From: Brachynemurus nebulosus
Lineage: Eukaryota; Arthropoda; Insecta; Neuroptera; Myrmeleontidae
Length of the DNA: 64,000 nt
NCBI GenBank assembly: GCA_035578155.1
Contig: JAPWDM010000023.1
Span: forward strand, 2,889,829 to 2,953,828
Reading direction: 5' to 3'
In this document: positions 1-10,151 of the stretch, in pieces
How the letters are laid out: each line of letters begins with the position of its first letter
Position numbering within the stretch: the stretch's first letter is position 1
Program-made: the position numbers and the translations under genes
Notes under the pieces: generated by a model
Databases searched by the model: none
Told to the model about the DNA's origin: nothing
Seen by the model: only the letters and a program-made list of their open reading frames with translations

Positions 1-52
1 TTAAAATCGGAAACTCGCTATGTAATGCAGGATGCTGCGACAGGGGTATTAT
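1..52. mobile_element. Terminal inverted repeat end of a (TA)n-core element (family TA-1), cut by window start
   Basis: The first ~50 bases match the right end of the complete TA-1 element at 29291-30172, including the block ATGCAGGATGCTGCGACAGG. The rest of this copy would lie to the left of the window. The match is read directly by eye against 30115-30170. Confidence 0.75.
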
Positions 53-690
53 TATATTTCGACTGTTCAATACAGTGTTTACTAAGTCTTATTTAAAAGA
101 ATAATATTTTACTGAGAGATCCTCAGTCATCAATTTTTAGTTTGTTCTGTTTACTAATTGTCACGTACTATATACAACGTAACGCAACGAAAACTAAACA
201 ATTTTAAAGATTGATAAATGTTTTATGTGTAGAATTCAACGACGGTTTTTATAAAATTAAAGCGTGCAAGAACATGTTCGATCCCGATTCCGTTTGATCT
301 CGCCGATTACCGCGCAAATGATTGTTGTCGCTGGTCGACAATCGGAATAATCGGATTACCGACGGGTCACAACAATCATAATAGACAAGTGTTTAAGCAA
401 CATTTAGTGTCATCAAAATTACCACATAAAAATAGTAATAATTTTATATTTTATTTGCCGCCCCCAAAGCCTGCCGCCGGGGTACTAGGCACCCCTAACA
501 CCCCCGCTTGGCGCGGCCCTGCAAATCGTTAAATTCATAATTTAGGAAACATATTCGCTTATACGTTAGTATGCGAATTAATAAAATACTCGCTTCATTC
601 CTTAGCGGCTCAGTGGTGCTTTTCTGTATCTATTACTTTCTTAAAAGTTTTTGTTTATAACGCAAGAGCCAACCGTATAAAAAAAGGTTC
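53..690. other. Unassigned AT-rich DNA with a GC-rich element end at about 458-522
   Basis: No gene is visible. At 458-522 a GC-rich stretch reads, on the minus strand, CAGGGCCGCGCCAAGCGGGG followed by C/G-rich sequence, which looks like the end of a hAT-type transposon. I find no partner end nearby, so it is either a solo end or a decayed copy. Confidence 0.35.
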
Positions 691-696
691 TATATA

Positions 697-1735
697 CACT
701 GAGAAAAAATTACAGTAAAAATTACGGAGCTGCCTTCGGTAAACCAGGCTCAAGTGACCAGTCGGTAGGAAATTATCAAGCAAAAATATAAAAAATGCAT
801 TTCAAACATTATTTTTTATGATTCATTTGAAAATTTTTCCTGTACAGCTTAAGAATTTTTCCTATACAGCTCCGTAAAATTCGATGGGCTAGTAAAATTT
901 CAAGTGGAAACCAGGAAAATTTACTTAATTTTTGTAAAATTATACTAGAAATAGAAGAATTTTTACGGAGCTACACTGTAATTTTTAAATAACTAATACT
1001 ATACAGGTTTACTTTGTGAAAATCCATATTAAAACATGGGATCGTTGCTTTGTCACTTTTCACAGCAAAATCATAGAAAAACACGAGTCGACTTTCGGTT
1101 TTTACACCATCCTCAGGTGAAAAACATAACTAAAAATTGTTCTTTTATTGTAATTTTTACTAAGCTAGAAGGTAGACGCTATTTGTTATCTCTATTTCCT
1201 CCTTGAAACCTGCCTTTCAGCATCTCTCTCACACAAGCATAACACATAACTGACGATAAACAGGCCACACCAAGGTCATTTTGAATAACTCACCAGCAGT
1301 CCGACCGGCAACCGTTACCAGTTTAGTAGCAGTGGACCTATGCTAGTGAGTGGATGTGTACCATGCAGGAGTGTCATTTTTTTTTATATATAATAAACTA
1401 TTTAATGGACTTTACATTTAAAACAAAGAATTGTTATTTGTGTTTCATGAATTGCTGTAATTTTTTAGTTTAATTGTTGTATGTTTTTTATATGTGTTGA
1501 TGTTTATTGAAACATGTTTTTCCACAAATAATAAAAAACCACAGAACATTTTTTCAATATTAATAATTTGATTTTAATCCTTACCCTTCTATCAATATAT
1601 TTTTAAACTATTTTAATTCAATTATCTATTAATAAATAAATAAAAAAACCTTATAAATAATACGGTAAGAAAGTAGAATTTTTCCTGGACAGCGCCGAAA
1701 TTTTTACGGAGGCATAGGGTAATTTTACTATTAAA
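697..1735. mobile_element. Probable decayed TA-flanked element with subterminal repeats
   Basis: The left end after a TA at 695-696 reads CACTGAGAAAAAATTACAGT, resembling the ends of the TA-flanked elements at 10828 and 34348. A motif close to TTTTTCCTGTACAGCTCCGT recurs at about 835, 857 and 1680, and inverted at about 960, as expected of subterminal transposase-binding repeats. The right terminus is not intact, so the boundary at 1735 is approximate. Confidence 0.4.
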
Positions 1736-2653
1736 TACTCATCGTACTTTTTCTTTTGCTTTTTCTTGAAAAAAATTAATTTTTTTTTTTTTTTTTTGTA
1801 TAAAATGTATGTTATACTTTTTTTGAGCGAACTTTTTTTGACTTAGGACCCTTCCGACGATGCATATTTGGAAAATATACCCGTATTCAGAGCTCAATGT
1901 ATCTAAACTCGGGTATACATTCAATGTATAATAAGCATAGTTCGATACTTGAAAATATAGCCATTAAAAGCGCTGAGCTCGGGTATATTTTCAAACTCAA
2001 TATTTAATAAGAATAGTATGAAAAACATAGGTACCCATTTTCAATTTATTGGTAAACAAATGGTTCAATGAAGTAGTTAAGGAAAAACAGCACTGTGACG
2101 CCGCAAAAAATTGACAATTTTAGCGAATTTTTTTTGTAAGTGTGAGGGTCGAATTAAAAAGACTTTAATGAGTATCCATTTGTTCAAAATTGTATAGAAT
2201 ATAATATTAAATATTTGCAAACTTAATAATGCAAATGCACCTAAAAAAATTGCAAATTATACCAATGATATTGCAATGATGAATAGAAGAAAAAAATTAT
2301 TAAAGTACATAATTGTAGCTATCGTTATGCATAGGTTTTTTTTTACATTTTTTTCATAAAATAGCAACTGATTCAAAAATTTTTCGTTTTGTTTTGTTTT
2401 CGTTGAATTTTGGTCTAAAATTTTCACAGTATATTCTCAATATGTTGTACTTTCAAATTAAACAAAAAAAAAAATTTCGGTTTTTTCAATCTAAGCTACC
2501 AGACTACTACCTTAATTGCACCAAATATTTTTCAGGAAATTCGAATTCACATAATATTGTCGATATTCATACGCTTTTGTAAAAAACCCTTCTAAATCTG
2601 TTTTATTAATCATTATTTAATTTTAAACAAATTTTGCACGTTTAACTCACACG
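1736..2653. other. Unassigned AT-rich DNA with AATATACCCG-type motifs
   Basis: No gene is supported; the short ORFs here are low-complexity. The motif AATATACCCG and its complement recur around 1876-1985 and again at 3415-3595, on either side of the hAT-like element, which suggests one older repeat into which that element landed. Confidence 0.35.
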
Positions 2654-2661
2654 CTAACAAT

Positions 2662-3213
2662 TAGGGTTTCCGATCTCGATTCGATTTTATCGAAAATCGA
2701 TTTTTGGAGACCCGATCTTCGATTTTTCGAATCGATTCTTTGGAGAGTAAATCGATACAGAGATCGTGAAAAATTTACGGGATCGGAGATCGATCTTTTC
2801 GAATTTAAATTAGGATATTTTTAGTAAAAATATGATATTTTTTCAAAATTATTCTAAAATATATTTTAACTATTTACGTTGTCAAATAATTTTACCACTT
2901 TTATGATTCATTTATAGAAAATTGAGTCAAATTTTGGAATTATGTGACACTTTTAGCGCAAACTGGAAACCATTTTATTCATATTAAATTCAGCAGTTCA
3001 TCTTCAAAGAAAATTAAAAACTGATTTGTGATGACCCAATAAGAAACTTCATTAAAACTTTTATATATCTTTTATTTCCTGCAAGTACAAAAATTGAATC
3101 GATTTTCGTCAGATCGATCTTTTGTAAGCCGATTTTCTCCTGCATCGATTTTTGGTTTGACGATTCGAATCGATCCACAAGATCGATTTTTTGACTAGAG
3201 ATCGGAAACCCTA
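2662..3213. mobile_element. Non-autonomous hAT-like element with 8-bp target duplication
   Basis: The termini are inverted: TAGGGTTTCCGATC on the left and GATCGGAAACCCTA on the right. They are flanked by an exact 8-bp direct repeat CTAACAAT (2654-2661 and 3214-3221), the size that hAT transposons make. The subterminal regions are packed with ATCGATTTT-like repeats in both orientations, typical of hAT transposase-binding sites. There is no transposase reading frame, so it would depend on a relative elsewhere. The exact duplication suggests a fairly recent insertion. Confidence 0.82.
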
Positions 3214-3221
3214 CTAACAAT

Positions 3222-4187
3222 TAAGAATTAAGATAAGAAGCTAAAAATTATTTCAAAAAATTGTAACGGTTTTTTTTTATTTGCAACAAAGTAAGTCTTG
3301 TTTTAAATCATATGTGCATATTTTTTTTTTATGAAGATCGAGTATAAATTACAGTTGAAATAAGTTTGAAAATGTACCTTATTAGTAACTGTATAAGATT
3401 ACACTAATTTATTGCCGGGTATATATTCAAATTCTCATAGTAGTGTTCTTGTACTTGAAAATATACCCGATTTTGGCTCTGAAATGAGGTATATTTTAAA
3501 AAGTCATTTTGTTAGTTTCTGTTTTGTAAATTATACCCAATCCTAGATCGGTTAGTGACGTCACAAGCTCTGACTTGGGGTATATTTTCAAAATACGCTC
3601 CGACGATCATTTCTTCAGAAGTTATGTGTTATCAAATATATTAAAAAGTTTATTTTTTACGTCAATCTTTAATCCCTCTGAAACTACAAAGCTTAAATTA
3701 TCCTCTTTAGGGTAAAAATATCGATTATGTGAAAAAAAATTCCCTACCCTTTGTAAAATAGATTTTAAAATGTTCGTAGATTCGTAGATAGACAGACCAT
3801 AACACAACCACAACTTGACCGGATTGTGATGCGTGATGATAATGCGGTCAGACTGGACTACATTCACACCAATCTGGTCAAATCGTTCAACCATTTAGAT
3901 AAAAATACGACACAAACGAAAAATGATGATACTGAAGTGTTTGTACGTGACATACACAACAACTTTGATTTTCAATTAGGTATATAGAAAATTTATAATA
4001 CAGTTTTATTGTACTATTTCAAGTGTACATGTTAAGTATATAATTAAGTATGGTCCATTTCACTTAAATTTAATCATGATTCATGACTTATCTCTTTCCT
4101 TATTGCACTAACGTAAATTTTAAAATTGCAGTTTCTTTTTAGAAAAGAATATAGAAGATTGATTTGTTTCAAATATAAGAATTATTT
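3222..4187. other. No gene seen; part matches the interior of the hAT-like element at 53069-54853
   Basis: A 90-residue ORF on the minus strand (3622-3894) shows no recognisable domain and I do not call it. From about 4040 the sequence is similar to 53940-54110, and the similarity resumes after 5079, so this segment is an older repeat that was split by the Penelope-like insertion. Confidence 0.5.
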
Positions 4188-4253
4188 AAATATTGAAAAA
4201 TATTTAAAGTTCGATTACTTTGTCTATTTCACGAATTAAAAATTATTTTTTTA

Positions 4254-4301
4254 TTTTTACTGAACGCGTTTTCAACCTTTCGGTCATCCTCAGAGTAGAA
4301 A
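4254..4301 (-). ncRNA. Hammerhead ribozyme motif, left arm
   Basis: Read on the minus strand this is identical to the motif at 4921-4968. It has TACT, the core CTGAGGA (CUGANGA), a GAAA-capped stem II, GAA, a tiny stem III closed by A-U pairs around CGCG, the UC cleavage site and AGTA closing stem I. Penelope-like elements are known to carry such minimal hammerheads. Activity is inferred, not shown. Confidence 0.65.
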
Positions 4302-4571
4302 GATGAAAATAATTAATGGGAATTTATAGGTAAGAAAGATATATAGGAGGGGTGTAATATTATTGAATTGGGAAAACCCATAAAATTTTGTATCGAAGCA
4401 ACTAACTATACGTGTAAAGAAGAAAGCAATTAAGCCAGTTTGTAGGTACCGATATGAAAAACTTTTTTTTTTTTTAACCTAATAATATGACTGTTCAGAT
4501 AAATGACCTGTTTATGAAAACTAAAACAGGGGTGTCCAAAATTATTGAAAGACTGAAGTGATTATATTCGT

Positions 4572-4815
4572 TCAGAAATTTATTTTTAATAGAGGAGAAT
4601 TATTTAGATCATTTTGATCGTTTAAAACTTCTATTTGTGGGTCACTGTTTAATCTATTAATTTCTAGAGCCTCTAAAAGATTCAATTTTAAACCATTATG
4701 GTAAACATGTAGAACTTTTGATTTATGGTCTGTTTTGGGAAAATGACCTGTTTCCAAGATGTGTAGACCGAAGTTAGAGCTGTGTTTTACATCGGTTTGT
4801 AATGTTACACGTATA
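4572..4815 (-). pseudogene. C-terminal fragment of Penelope-like element protein (GIY-YIG endonuclease end)
   Basis: On the minus strand an open frame runs from about 4815 to the stop at 4572, without its own start codon inside the arm. It contains FGLHILETGHFPKTDHK, then a block ending LNLLEALEINRL, then LNDQNDLNNSPL before the stop. The S-x-F-x-x-H-x-x-E-T-G-H pattern followed by an E-x-x-E-I helix is the layout of the C-terminal GIY-YIG endonuclease region of Penelope-like retroelements. The GIY and YIG motifs and the whole reverse transcriptase are missing, so the protein cannot work alone. The family call rests on motif order recognised by eye; a profile search would settle it. Confidence 0.65.
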
Positions 4816-4920
4816 GTTAGTTGCTTCGATACAAAATTTTATGGGTTTTCCCAATTCAATAATATTACACCCCTCCTATATATTTTTCTTACCTATAAAT
4901 TCCCATTAATTATTTTCATC

Positions 4921-4968
4921 TTTCTACTCTGAGGATGACCGAAAGGTTGAAAACGCGTTCAGTAAAAA
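4921..4968 (+). ncRNA. Hammerhead ribozyme motif, right arm
   Basis: Stem I pairs TACT (4925-4928) with AGTA (4961-4964), with three further possible pairs beyond one mismatch. The core CTGAGGA at 4929-4935 fits CUGANGA. Stem II pairs GACC with GGTT around a GAAA loop, with one extra U at its base. GAA at 4949-4951 is followed by a two-pair stem III (AA with TT) around CGCG. Predicted cleavage is after C4960. The extra base in stem II is the only departure from the canonical fold. Confidence 0.68.
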
Positions 4969-5089
4969 TAAAAATAATTTTTAATTCGTGAAATAGACAA
5001 AGTAATCGAACTTTAAATATTTTTCAATATTTAAAATGGAGTTTCACAAAGGAAATCTGTCAACAGTGAATTATTTAAAGAATTATTTA

Positions 5090-5398
5090 ATTTTTTAACG
5101 ATGACGCATGATCAACTGTGTTTGAAACGGGGTATACTTTATGATTTTATAACTTTTGCATTATTTTTTTTTAAAGATTTTGTTGTCCGCTTAAAATTAG
5201 ACCGAATGGTCAACCGTAAACAAAATATGACCATACTAACTAGATCATGAGATCGTGAACAAAACTGATTGTGTGGTCGACCGTGCGTCCCATGTAACGA
5301 CGTACCGTACCGATCCGTCCACACACTAAAAGAATCTTGGCTTACAATTAGTAATATCGATATCTATATATAAATAAAATAATATATGAATATGTGTT
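5090..5398. other. Unassigned DNA
   Basis: The first ~60 bases continue the repeat shared with 54100-54150. After that no gene or repeat is recognised. CpG-containing words become frequent from about 5270. Confidence 0.3.
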
Positions 5399-5590
5399 AT
5401 GTACCCACCTTTTCTGATTCGGTGTCGGTGTAATTTTTTCCGGGACGATACTCCGGTGCTAGGTATGCTGTTTGTGGGGCGGTTGCCGTTAGACGACGCG
5501 AGGTGGGTAAACAGACACGGCCGCGCGCTGTTACTAAAAATGAACCGGGCGTTACGAGCGGTACGCATCGTCCAACGCTACAACTATCTG
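5399..5590. other. GC-rich, CpG-rich island of unknown role
   Basis: This ~190-bp stretch is far more GC- and CpG-rich than its surroundings, with words such as CGCGCG, CGGGCG and GTACGC. Several overlapping ORFs of 64-102 codons run through it on both strands, a result of few stops in GC-rich DNA; none shows a known domain. A TATAAATA word lies at 5673-5680 on the plus strand, but no initiator or gene follows. It may be a fragment of a first exon or promoter, or the end of a GC-rich transposon. Confidence 0.35.
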
Positions 5591-5869
5591 TAAACAAAGA
5601 ACAAAATAAAATTTTAAAAAAATACACGACTTTTTTGTACCATTTTATATGTGAAGCGTATAATTTTCTGTCTATAAATAGGTATGGGGAAAAAATTGGA
5701 CGCAAAATGTTACTCTGATTGAGTCAAAAATTAAATATTTATTTTATCAGATACAAATATTTAGATAACTAATTACGGCGTTACATCACTTTAAAAAAAA
5801 AGAAAAATTTATTGGCTTAAATGATGTATTAACATCTCTAGAATAAAATCGTTTTAACACGATTTCTAA

Positions 5870-6232
5870 CATAACTCAAAACGCTCAAAACCTCACAATT
5901 TTAATAAAAGTTGCTTCTATAAACAAGATAAAGCCTTAATTTACACGTTGAAACATTTTATTTCATTTTTATAATATTATGAAAACTTTGAAAACTACAT
6001 TTGTAAAAAAAAACCAAATGATGCAATAACTCATGTTCTTATGCAATGTATTGATTAAATGCTTAAAATCCGTTAAAAAGTATTTTTATCAAAGAAAGTT
6101 ATTATAGTAAATGTTTAGATTTCTTACTCTCTCTTGATTTTGGTTCATATGATGCAATTTAATAGCCATTTTTTACAAACTGCATAAAAAAAAATCGCAC
6201 AAAAAAACGCCGCATAAAAAAAGGTTCAGCTG
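5870..6232. mobile_element. Truncated TA-flanked MITE (family CAGCTGAACC), copy 1
   Basis: The right end reads CGCATAAAAAAAGGTTCAGCTG followed by TA, and the body matches 33393-33844 in reverse orientation, including the block around TGATGCAATAACT. The left end is missing. It abuts the next MITE at a shared TA (6233-6234). Confidence 0.65.
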
Positions 6233-6234
6233 TA

Positions 6235-7400
6235 ACGTAAAAGCCCCCATTATGGAACGGTATCTAATACTGGAACAGTTTTGACATTTACATATTAACC
6301 CTAGAATCATACGTACTCGTCAAAACGACGAACGAACTTCTCTACCTGCTCCAATACTACAACTTGTTGATGCCCGTTTGCTGTGAAACTTCTGTTATGT
6401 AATTTATTTGTTATTATAACACATAAGACGTATAAATTTTGTTTATAGCTGTTGTCGGTTTTTTTTATACTGAAATAGTGTGCGTCAAAAGGACGACGAT
6501 GTATGATAACCTATATTTTTTTTAAAGATTTTGTACTCCACATATAAAAGTTTTTCTAATTTTTCTAAAATTTATTAAAGATATGCATGTCATAATTAAT
6601 TTATTCAATGATTATGATAATGTGAAAGATGATTACAGCTGATTGACTTTTAGAGACGACATAATACTGAAGTTTTAATATATTGAATCAAAAACTAAAG
6701 AATGCGTTTCAAGTGACTTAATAAAAGATTAAAAATTTATTTTGTGGAAAATATTTTAATTTTTATTATTTTTTGAGATCTTATTCTAAAAATTACTAAC
6801 AAATTTTAGAAAATTTACAAATGTGCCTAATGGGGAAATAACTACATATCTATAGGAATGTTTATGACTGAGAAATTTCACATTTTGTAAAATCACACAT
6901 GTCCACTGACTCATAATAGTTCATAAATTAATTATTTGAAAGACATGTTTTATGATACAACTGATGTATTTATCTATTTTTTAATTTTTATAGTGAAAAT
7001 ATGCTTTGATAAAAAGATTAAAAAAATTAATAAATATTTATATTAAGAAATTTTTCCAAATCCAATTTTTTTAAATATTTTGTTCGCTTTTGTAGTATTG
7101 TTATGTAAAAAAAATGTTTTTGGCAAATAAACTCTAAAACTCCCCGTAAAAAGTCCATTCGTCGAAACGACGCCGATGTATGATTAACTTGACTCGTAGA
7201 CCAACGTATGATTCTAGGGTTAATGAAGTTATTTCTGAAAGAAACGTCTGATAACAAAAATTATTATTAATAGAATGATTGTTTTTCAATTTAAATTCAC
7301 CTCGCATTTCATGTTTCTTTACTTAATTAAAGAAATACATATGTAAATGTCAAAACTGTTCCAGTATTAGATACCGTTCCATAATGGGGGCTTTTACGTT
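6235..7400. mobile_element. TA-flanked MITE interrupted by a piggyBac-like element
   Basis: Inverted ends of about 55 bp begin ACGTAAAAGCCCCCATTATG on the left and mirror on the right, with TA outside each. Without the insertion the MITE would be about 240 bp, like the uninterrupted relative at 19165-19315. The inner ends share the words TTTTGACATT and the AATAACTTCATTAA block seen in that relative. Confidence 0.75.
6299..7219. mobile_element. Non-autonomous piggyBac-like element, copy 1
   Basis: The ends are CCCTAGAATCATACG on the left and its complement CGTATGATTCTAGGG on the right, flanked by TTAA at 6295-6298 and 7220-7223. TTAA target sites with CCCTAGA-type ends define the piggyBac superfamily. 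Subterminal words of the type GTCAAAACGACGA recur in both arms. There is no transposase frame. A second copy lies at 57344-59495. Confidence 0.85.
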
Positions 7401-7402
7401 AT

Positions 7403-7691
7403 ATGTTAAATTAAAAATAAATAAATAAACATATATTTCTATAAATAGAACACAGATTTATTCTAGGTAGCATAAAGGAAATATCTTCCACAGTAATTCA
7501 CCGTATTGTAAATTTTTTTCTAGAAAATGATTTTCAAAATTAATATTTTTTATTTGTAGGTTTTGTTTTACTGTATTAATATCAAAATAACATATACCTA
7601 TGTAGGTATAATATTTAGGTATATAACAGTGGACTTGTAAAAAGAATATTAGAGGTACGTTTAAAAGTTTGAGTACGGGCTGTCAGCGGAG
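7403..7691. other. Unassigned AT-rich DNA
   Basis: No gene, RNA or repeat recognised. Confidence 0.3.
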
Positions 7692-7931
7692 TCGGATTTA
7701 CATAAGGGCCAGATGCACGTGTCCCAGGCCCCCACACAACAGGGGCCTCCACGAAATCGAATATTTTTCGATTAATCGAATAATTATTAAACATACCTAA
7801 TTTTTGTTTTTTTTTTTTTTTTCTCGTCAACCTTATTTTGTGGGAAAATTTGGAAAAATTTTGGAAATTGAAAGGAGGCTCCACATTAAAAGTGCTCCGG
7901 GGCCTTCACAGAGGTAAGTCTGGCCCTAACT
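7692..7931. mobile_element. Possible small hAT-like MITE
   Basis: GC-rich ends are loosely inverted: the left has GTCGGATTTACATAAGGGCC and the right AAGTCTGGCCCTAAC. GGGGCC/GGCCCC words sit just inside both ends. This resembles hAT-type ends that begin with CAGGGCC. No clean target duplication was found. Confidence 0.45.
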
Positions 7932-8175
7932 GTCAAGAAGGTTCAATGGAAAATGAAAGATAAAGAAACGTATATAACCTGTGTAGAAATAATTTTTTGG
8001 AAACAATATTTTTTCAACACTTTCTCCTAGATTGAATCCTGTACACAAGTGAGTCTGCTACATTTAAAAATTTTGGGAGTTTGGGATTAAAGATATTTTC
8101 CCATTTTCTCGTCCGGCTTTTTTGTGACAAAATTTATGAATTTTAATTTTTATATTACAAATTTTTTTTACTTTT

Positions 8176-8508
8176 ACTAGCTGTATACCCACCCGATGGG
8201 ATTTACCATCGACAACATGTCAAGATGTCAGTCAAAGTCAAAGATTTATTAAATAAGATATTATTTATTTTAATAGCCATAGTAACATATTTTTATATAT
8301 CCTTAACTTCAAAAATGAGGAATTTCCATACAAATTTTCGTTCCCTATTTAACTCACTTAAAATTAGAAGACGAATTTTCAAAAATCCTTTCTTCGCCTA
8401 CATTATATGGGGATCTCCTGTGCTAAATTTAATTCTTCTAAACCCAACGGTTTAGGCTGTACATTGTCTGTAAGTCAATCAGTCAGTGTTAGAGATTTAT
8501 TAAGTAAA
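8176..8508 (+). repeat. Dispersed repeat (family ACTAG-GTATACCC), copy 1
   Basis: It starts ACTAGCTGTATACCCACCC and ends with TCAGTCAG then GTTAGAGATTTATTAAG. Further copies are at 47114-47465 (same strand) and 20793-21132 (opposite strand). The 76-codon ORF inside is not conserved between copies. The repeat class is uncertain; there are no inverted ends or poly(A) tail. Confidence 0.7.
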
Positions 8509-8509
8509 T

Positions 8510-9328
8510 ATATGACTTCAGCTTGGCTTTAGTATTCATAAGTAATCCTTAAAATGCAAAAGTTTTGGAGCCACTGTTTTAAACAACCTTCAGTATTCTC
8601 TCATTGTCAAGAACTGTTCAGAACATGGCAAAATGGATCACATATAACCTATATACCTATTTCATTATTTATTTCCTAGTTTTAAACAAAAAACTAAAAA
8701 CTCATTGTTGAATGAAAAAAAATAAAGAATAAAAAGAAAAAATTTATATGTTTGGCCTAGAAAACAACAAAACAAAAAATTTGGCGCTGTAAGGTAAACT
8801 TTTCACTCTCTGTGCCAATTAGGGCGTGATGCAACGTACTGAGAGAAAGTTGTTTTGTTTCGCTCGAAATATATTATTAACAAAAGAATACGAATGATAT
8901 GGGCAAGCAAATTTTTCTTCGCCCAAAACTGAAAAAGATTAATAGTACCTACAGCTATTGATGGTGAAACAAGAATGTTTTTCAATATATTATTGTTACC
9001 TACCTTTTTAATTTGTTACCTGTGAAAATACTACGGCCAAGTGAAATTCTTGGGAAAATTAGTCCTATGCTCTAGTTCAGTGAATAATGTCAGCGATTAA
9101 AAGAAAAATCAATTGTTTAATTTTTGTTGTTAACTAGGTATGTGAAGGATTTGATTTATCTTTCAAGTTAACAAAAACTCGCAAGACATTATTCATAAGA
9201 ATGGCATTTATGAGAAAGTCTATTATAATTTTAAAGTAGTTTTTTTTTTTTTTTAATACGCACTTAAAAGTTCATATTTTAACAAATAAAAACACTGATT
9301 ACAAAGTAGCAGTTGGTTCGTATCTGAG
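8510..9328. other. Unassigned AT-rich DNA
   Basis: No gene or repeat recognised on either strand. Confidence 0.3.
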
Positions 9329-9526
9329 GTAGCGGTTACACTGGATACGAATTCATCCGAAAATTCATTCGTACGAATTCGTACGAGTTTATACGAATTA
9401 AACAAATGCATACATTTAGACATGCGTGGTTACACTGCTTACGACTCTTTCGTACGAGCTCGTACGACTTTTTGATACGACCAAAATATTTTGTTTTTTG
9501 ATGCGAATTCGTACGAAAAAAATGCA

Positions 9527-9658
9527 ATGGATATAGAAAAAATAATTATTTTTGTTGAAAAAAGGCGGTCTTTAAGGGATCAAAAACATAAATATTATCA
9601 TAATAGAAAGTTAAATAAAAAATTGTGGAATGACCTGGCAGAGGAAATGTTTAGATAA
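9527..9658 (+). pseudogene. Myb/SANT-MADF-like DNA-binding fragment of a Harbinger element
   Basis: A 43-codon frame starts at ATG 9527 and contains IIIFVEKRRSLRDQKHKYYH and then NRKLNKKLWNDLAEEM before a stop. The spacing of L-x-D, the Y-H-N-R turn and the LW-x-x-(V/L)-A-E helix is that of the Myb-like/MADF domain that Harbinger elements encode next to the transposase, where it helps bind the element ends. It covers only the first two helices; the rest was lost in the internal deletion. Too short to work by itself. Confidence 0.6.
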
Positions 9659-9734
9659 TTTTTTAATTAAATATATTACAGTATAATAAAGCTAACCTAA
9701 GCTAACAACAACATTTTAAGTATGTCATAAAAAA

Positions 9735-9902
9735 TTAATTAACTAAATATTGAAGCTGAAAGTCAGTAGATTTTAAAATGTAATTGAATGTGACTTGCGA
9801 CATGTTCAAGTATTCTAAAAATTTCTGTTCGTCTTGAAAAATTTCCTCAAAGTAATTCCAGAACTCAGCTCTTTTTGCTCCACATGAATAATAAATAATC
9901 GT
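9735..9902 (-). pseudogene. Harbinger transposase N-terminal fragment
   Basis: On the minus strand the frame from 9902 to the stop at 9735 includes EFWNYFEEIFQDEQKFLEYL and then NMSQVTFNYIL. This is the N-terminal region of PIF/Harbinger transposases: an L/F-x-x-E-L/I-x-x-D stretch, then F-x-x-Y-x-(R/N)-M-S and T-F-x-x-(I/L)-L. Just upstream, in another frame, FWVNDYLL fits the preceding W-V-x-x-(W/Y)-L motif, so there is a frameshift near 9905. The DDE domain is absent. Confidence 0.6.
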
Positions 9903-10151
9903 TTACCCAGAATTGTTTGTTTTCTATAATTAGAAATTTTGAAAACAGTGATTCTAATAAATAAGATTCGGTAATTGGATCTATTATTTGATATCATGTA
10001 ATATGTACTAAGGGTTTTCAATTTAAATTTAAATACGAATTCGTATTACGATTCCGTATCCAGTGTAACCACACAGTCGTACGAATGAATTTCGTACGAG
10101 TTCGTACGAATCAATTTTTGTACGAATTCGAATTCAATGTAACCGCAGCCT

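Larger units (their letters stand above)
4188..5078 (-). mobile_element. Penelope-like retroelement fragment with inverted terminal arms
   Basis: Arms of about 215 bp are near-perfect inverted repeats: about 4188-4410 and about 4805-5032. Between them, on the minus strand, lies the last part of a Penelope-type protein. Sequence flanking the insertion matches one continuous stretch at 54090-54120, giving an empty-site comparison. The direct repeat AGAATTATTTAA sits at 4179-4190 and 5079-5090 and may be the target duplication; about 45 bp of non-inverted sequence lies between the right arm and that repeat. The element has lost nearly all of its reverse transcriptase. Both inverted arms and the carried ribozyme motif are known features of Penelope-like elements. 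Confidence 0.75.
9329..10150. mobile_element. PIF/Harbinger-type element, internally deleted, retaining pieces of both genes
   Basis: Inverted ends share GCGGTTACA-TG followed by GAATTC words (9329 onward and 10135-10150). GTACGAATTCGTACGA-like subterminal repeats crowd both ends, and a second copy of the terminal word GTTACACTG lies inside each arm. A Myb/MADF-like gene fragment faces right and a transposase N-terminal fragment faces left, the usual divergent two-gene plan of this superfamily. The flanking trinucleotides (TGA and TTA) are close to, but not an exact, TWA duplication. Confidence 0.72.

Noticed and set aside
3622..3894. 90-codon minus ORF as a gene
   Set aside because: No domain, no promoter or splice signals, and it is the kind of length that appears by chance.
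5397..5705. 102-codon minus ORF in the CpG-rich island as a protein gene
   Set aside because: Overlapping ORFs exist in several frames because GC-rich DNA has few stops; none looks like a protein family.
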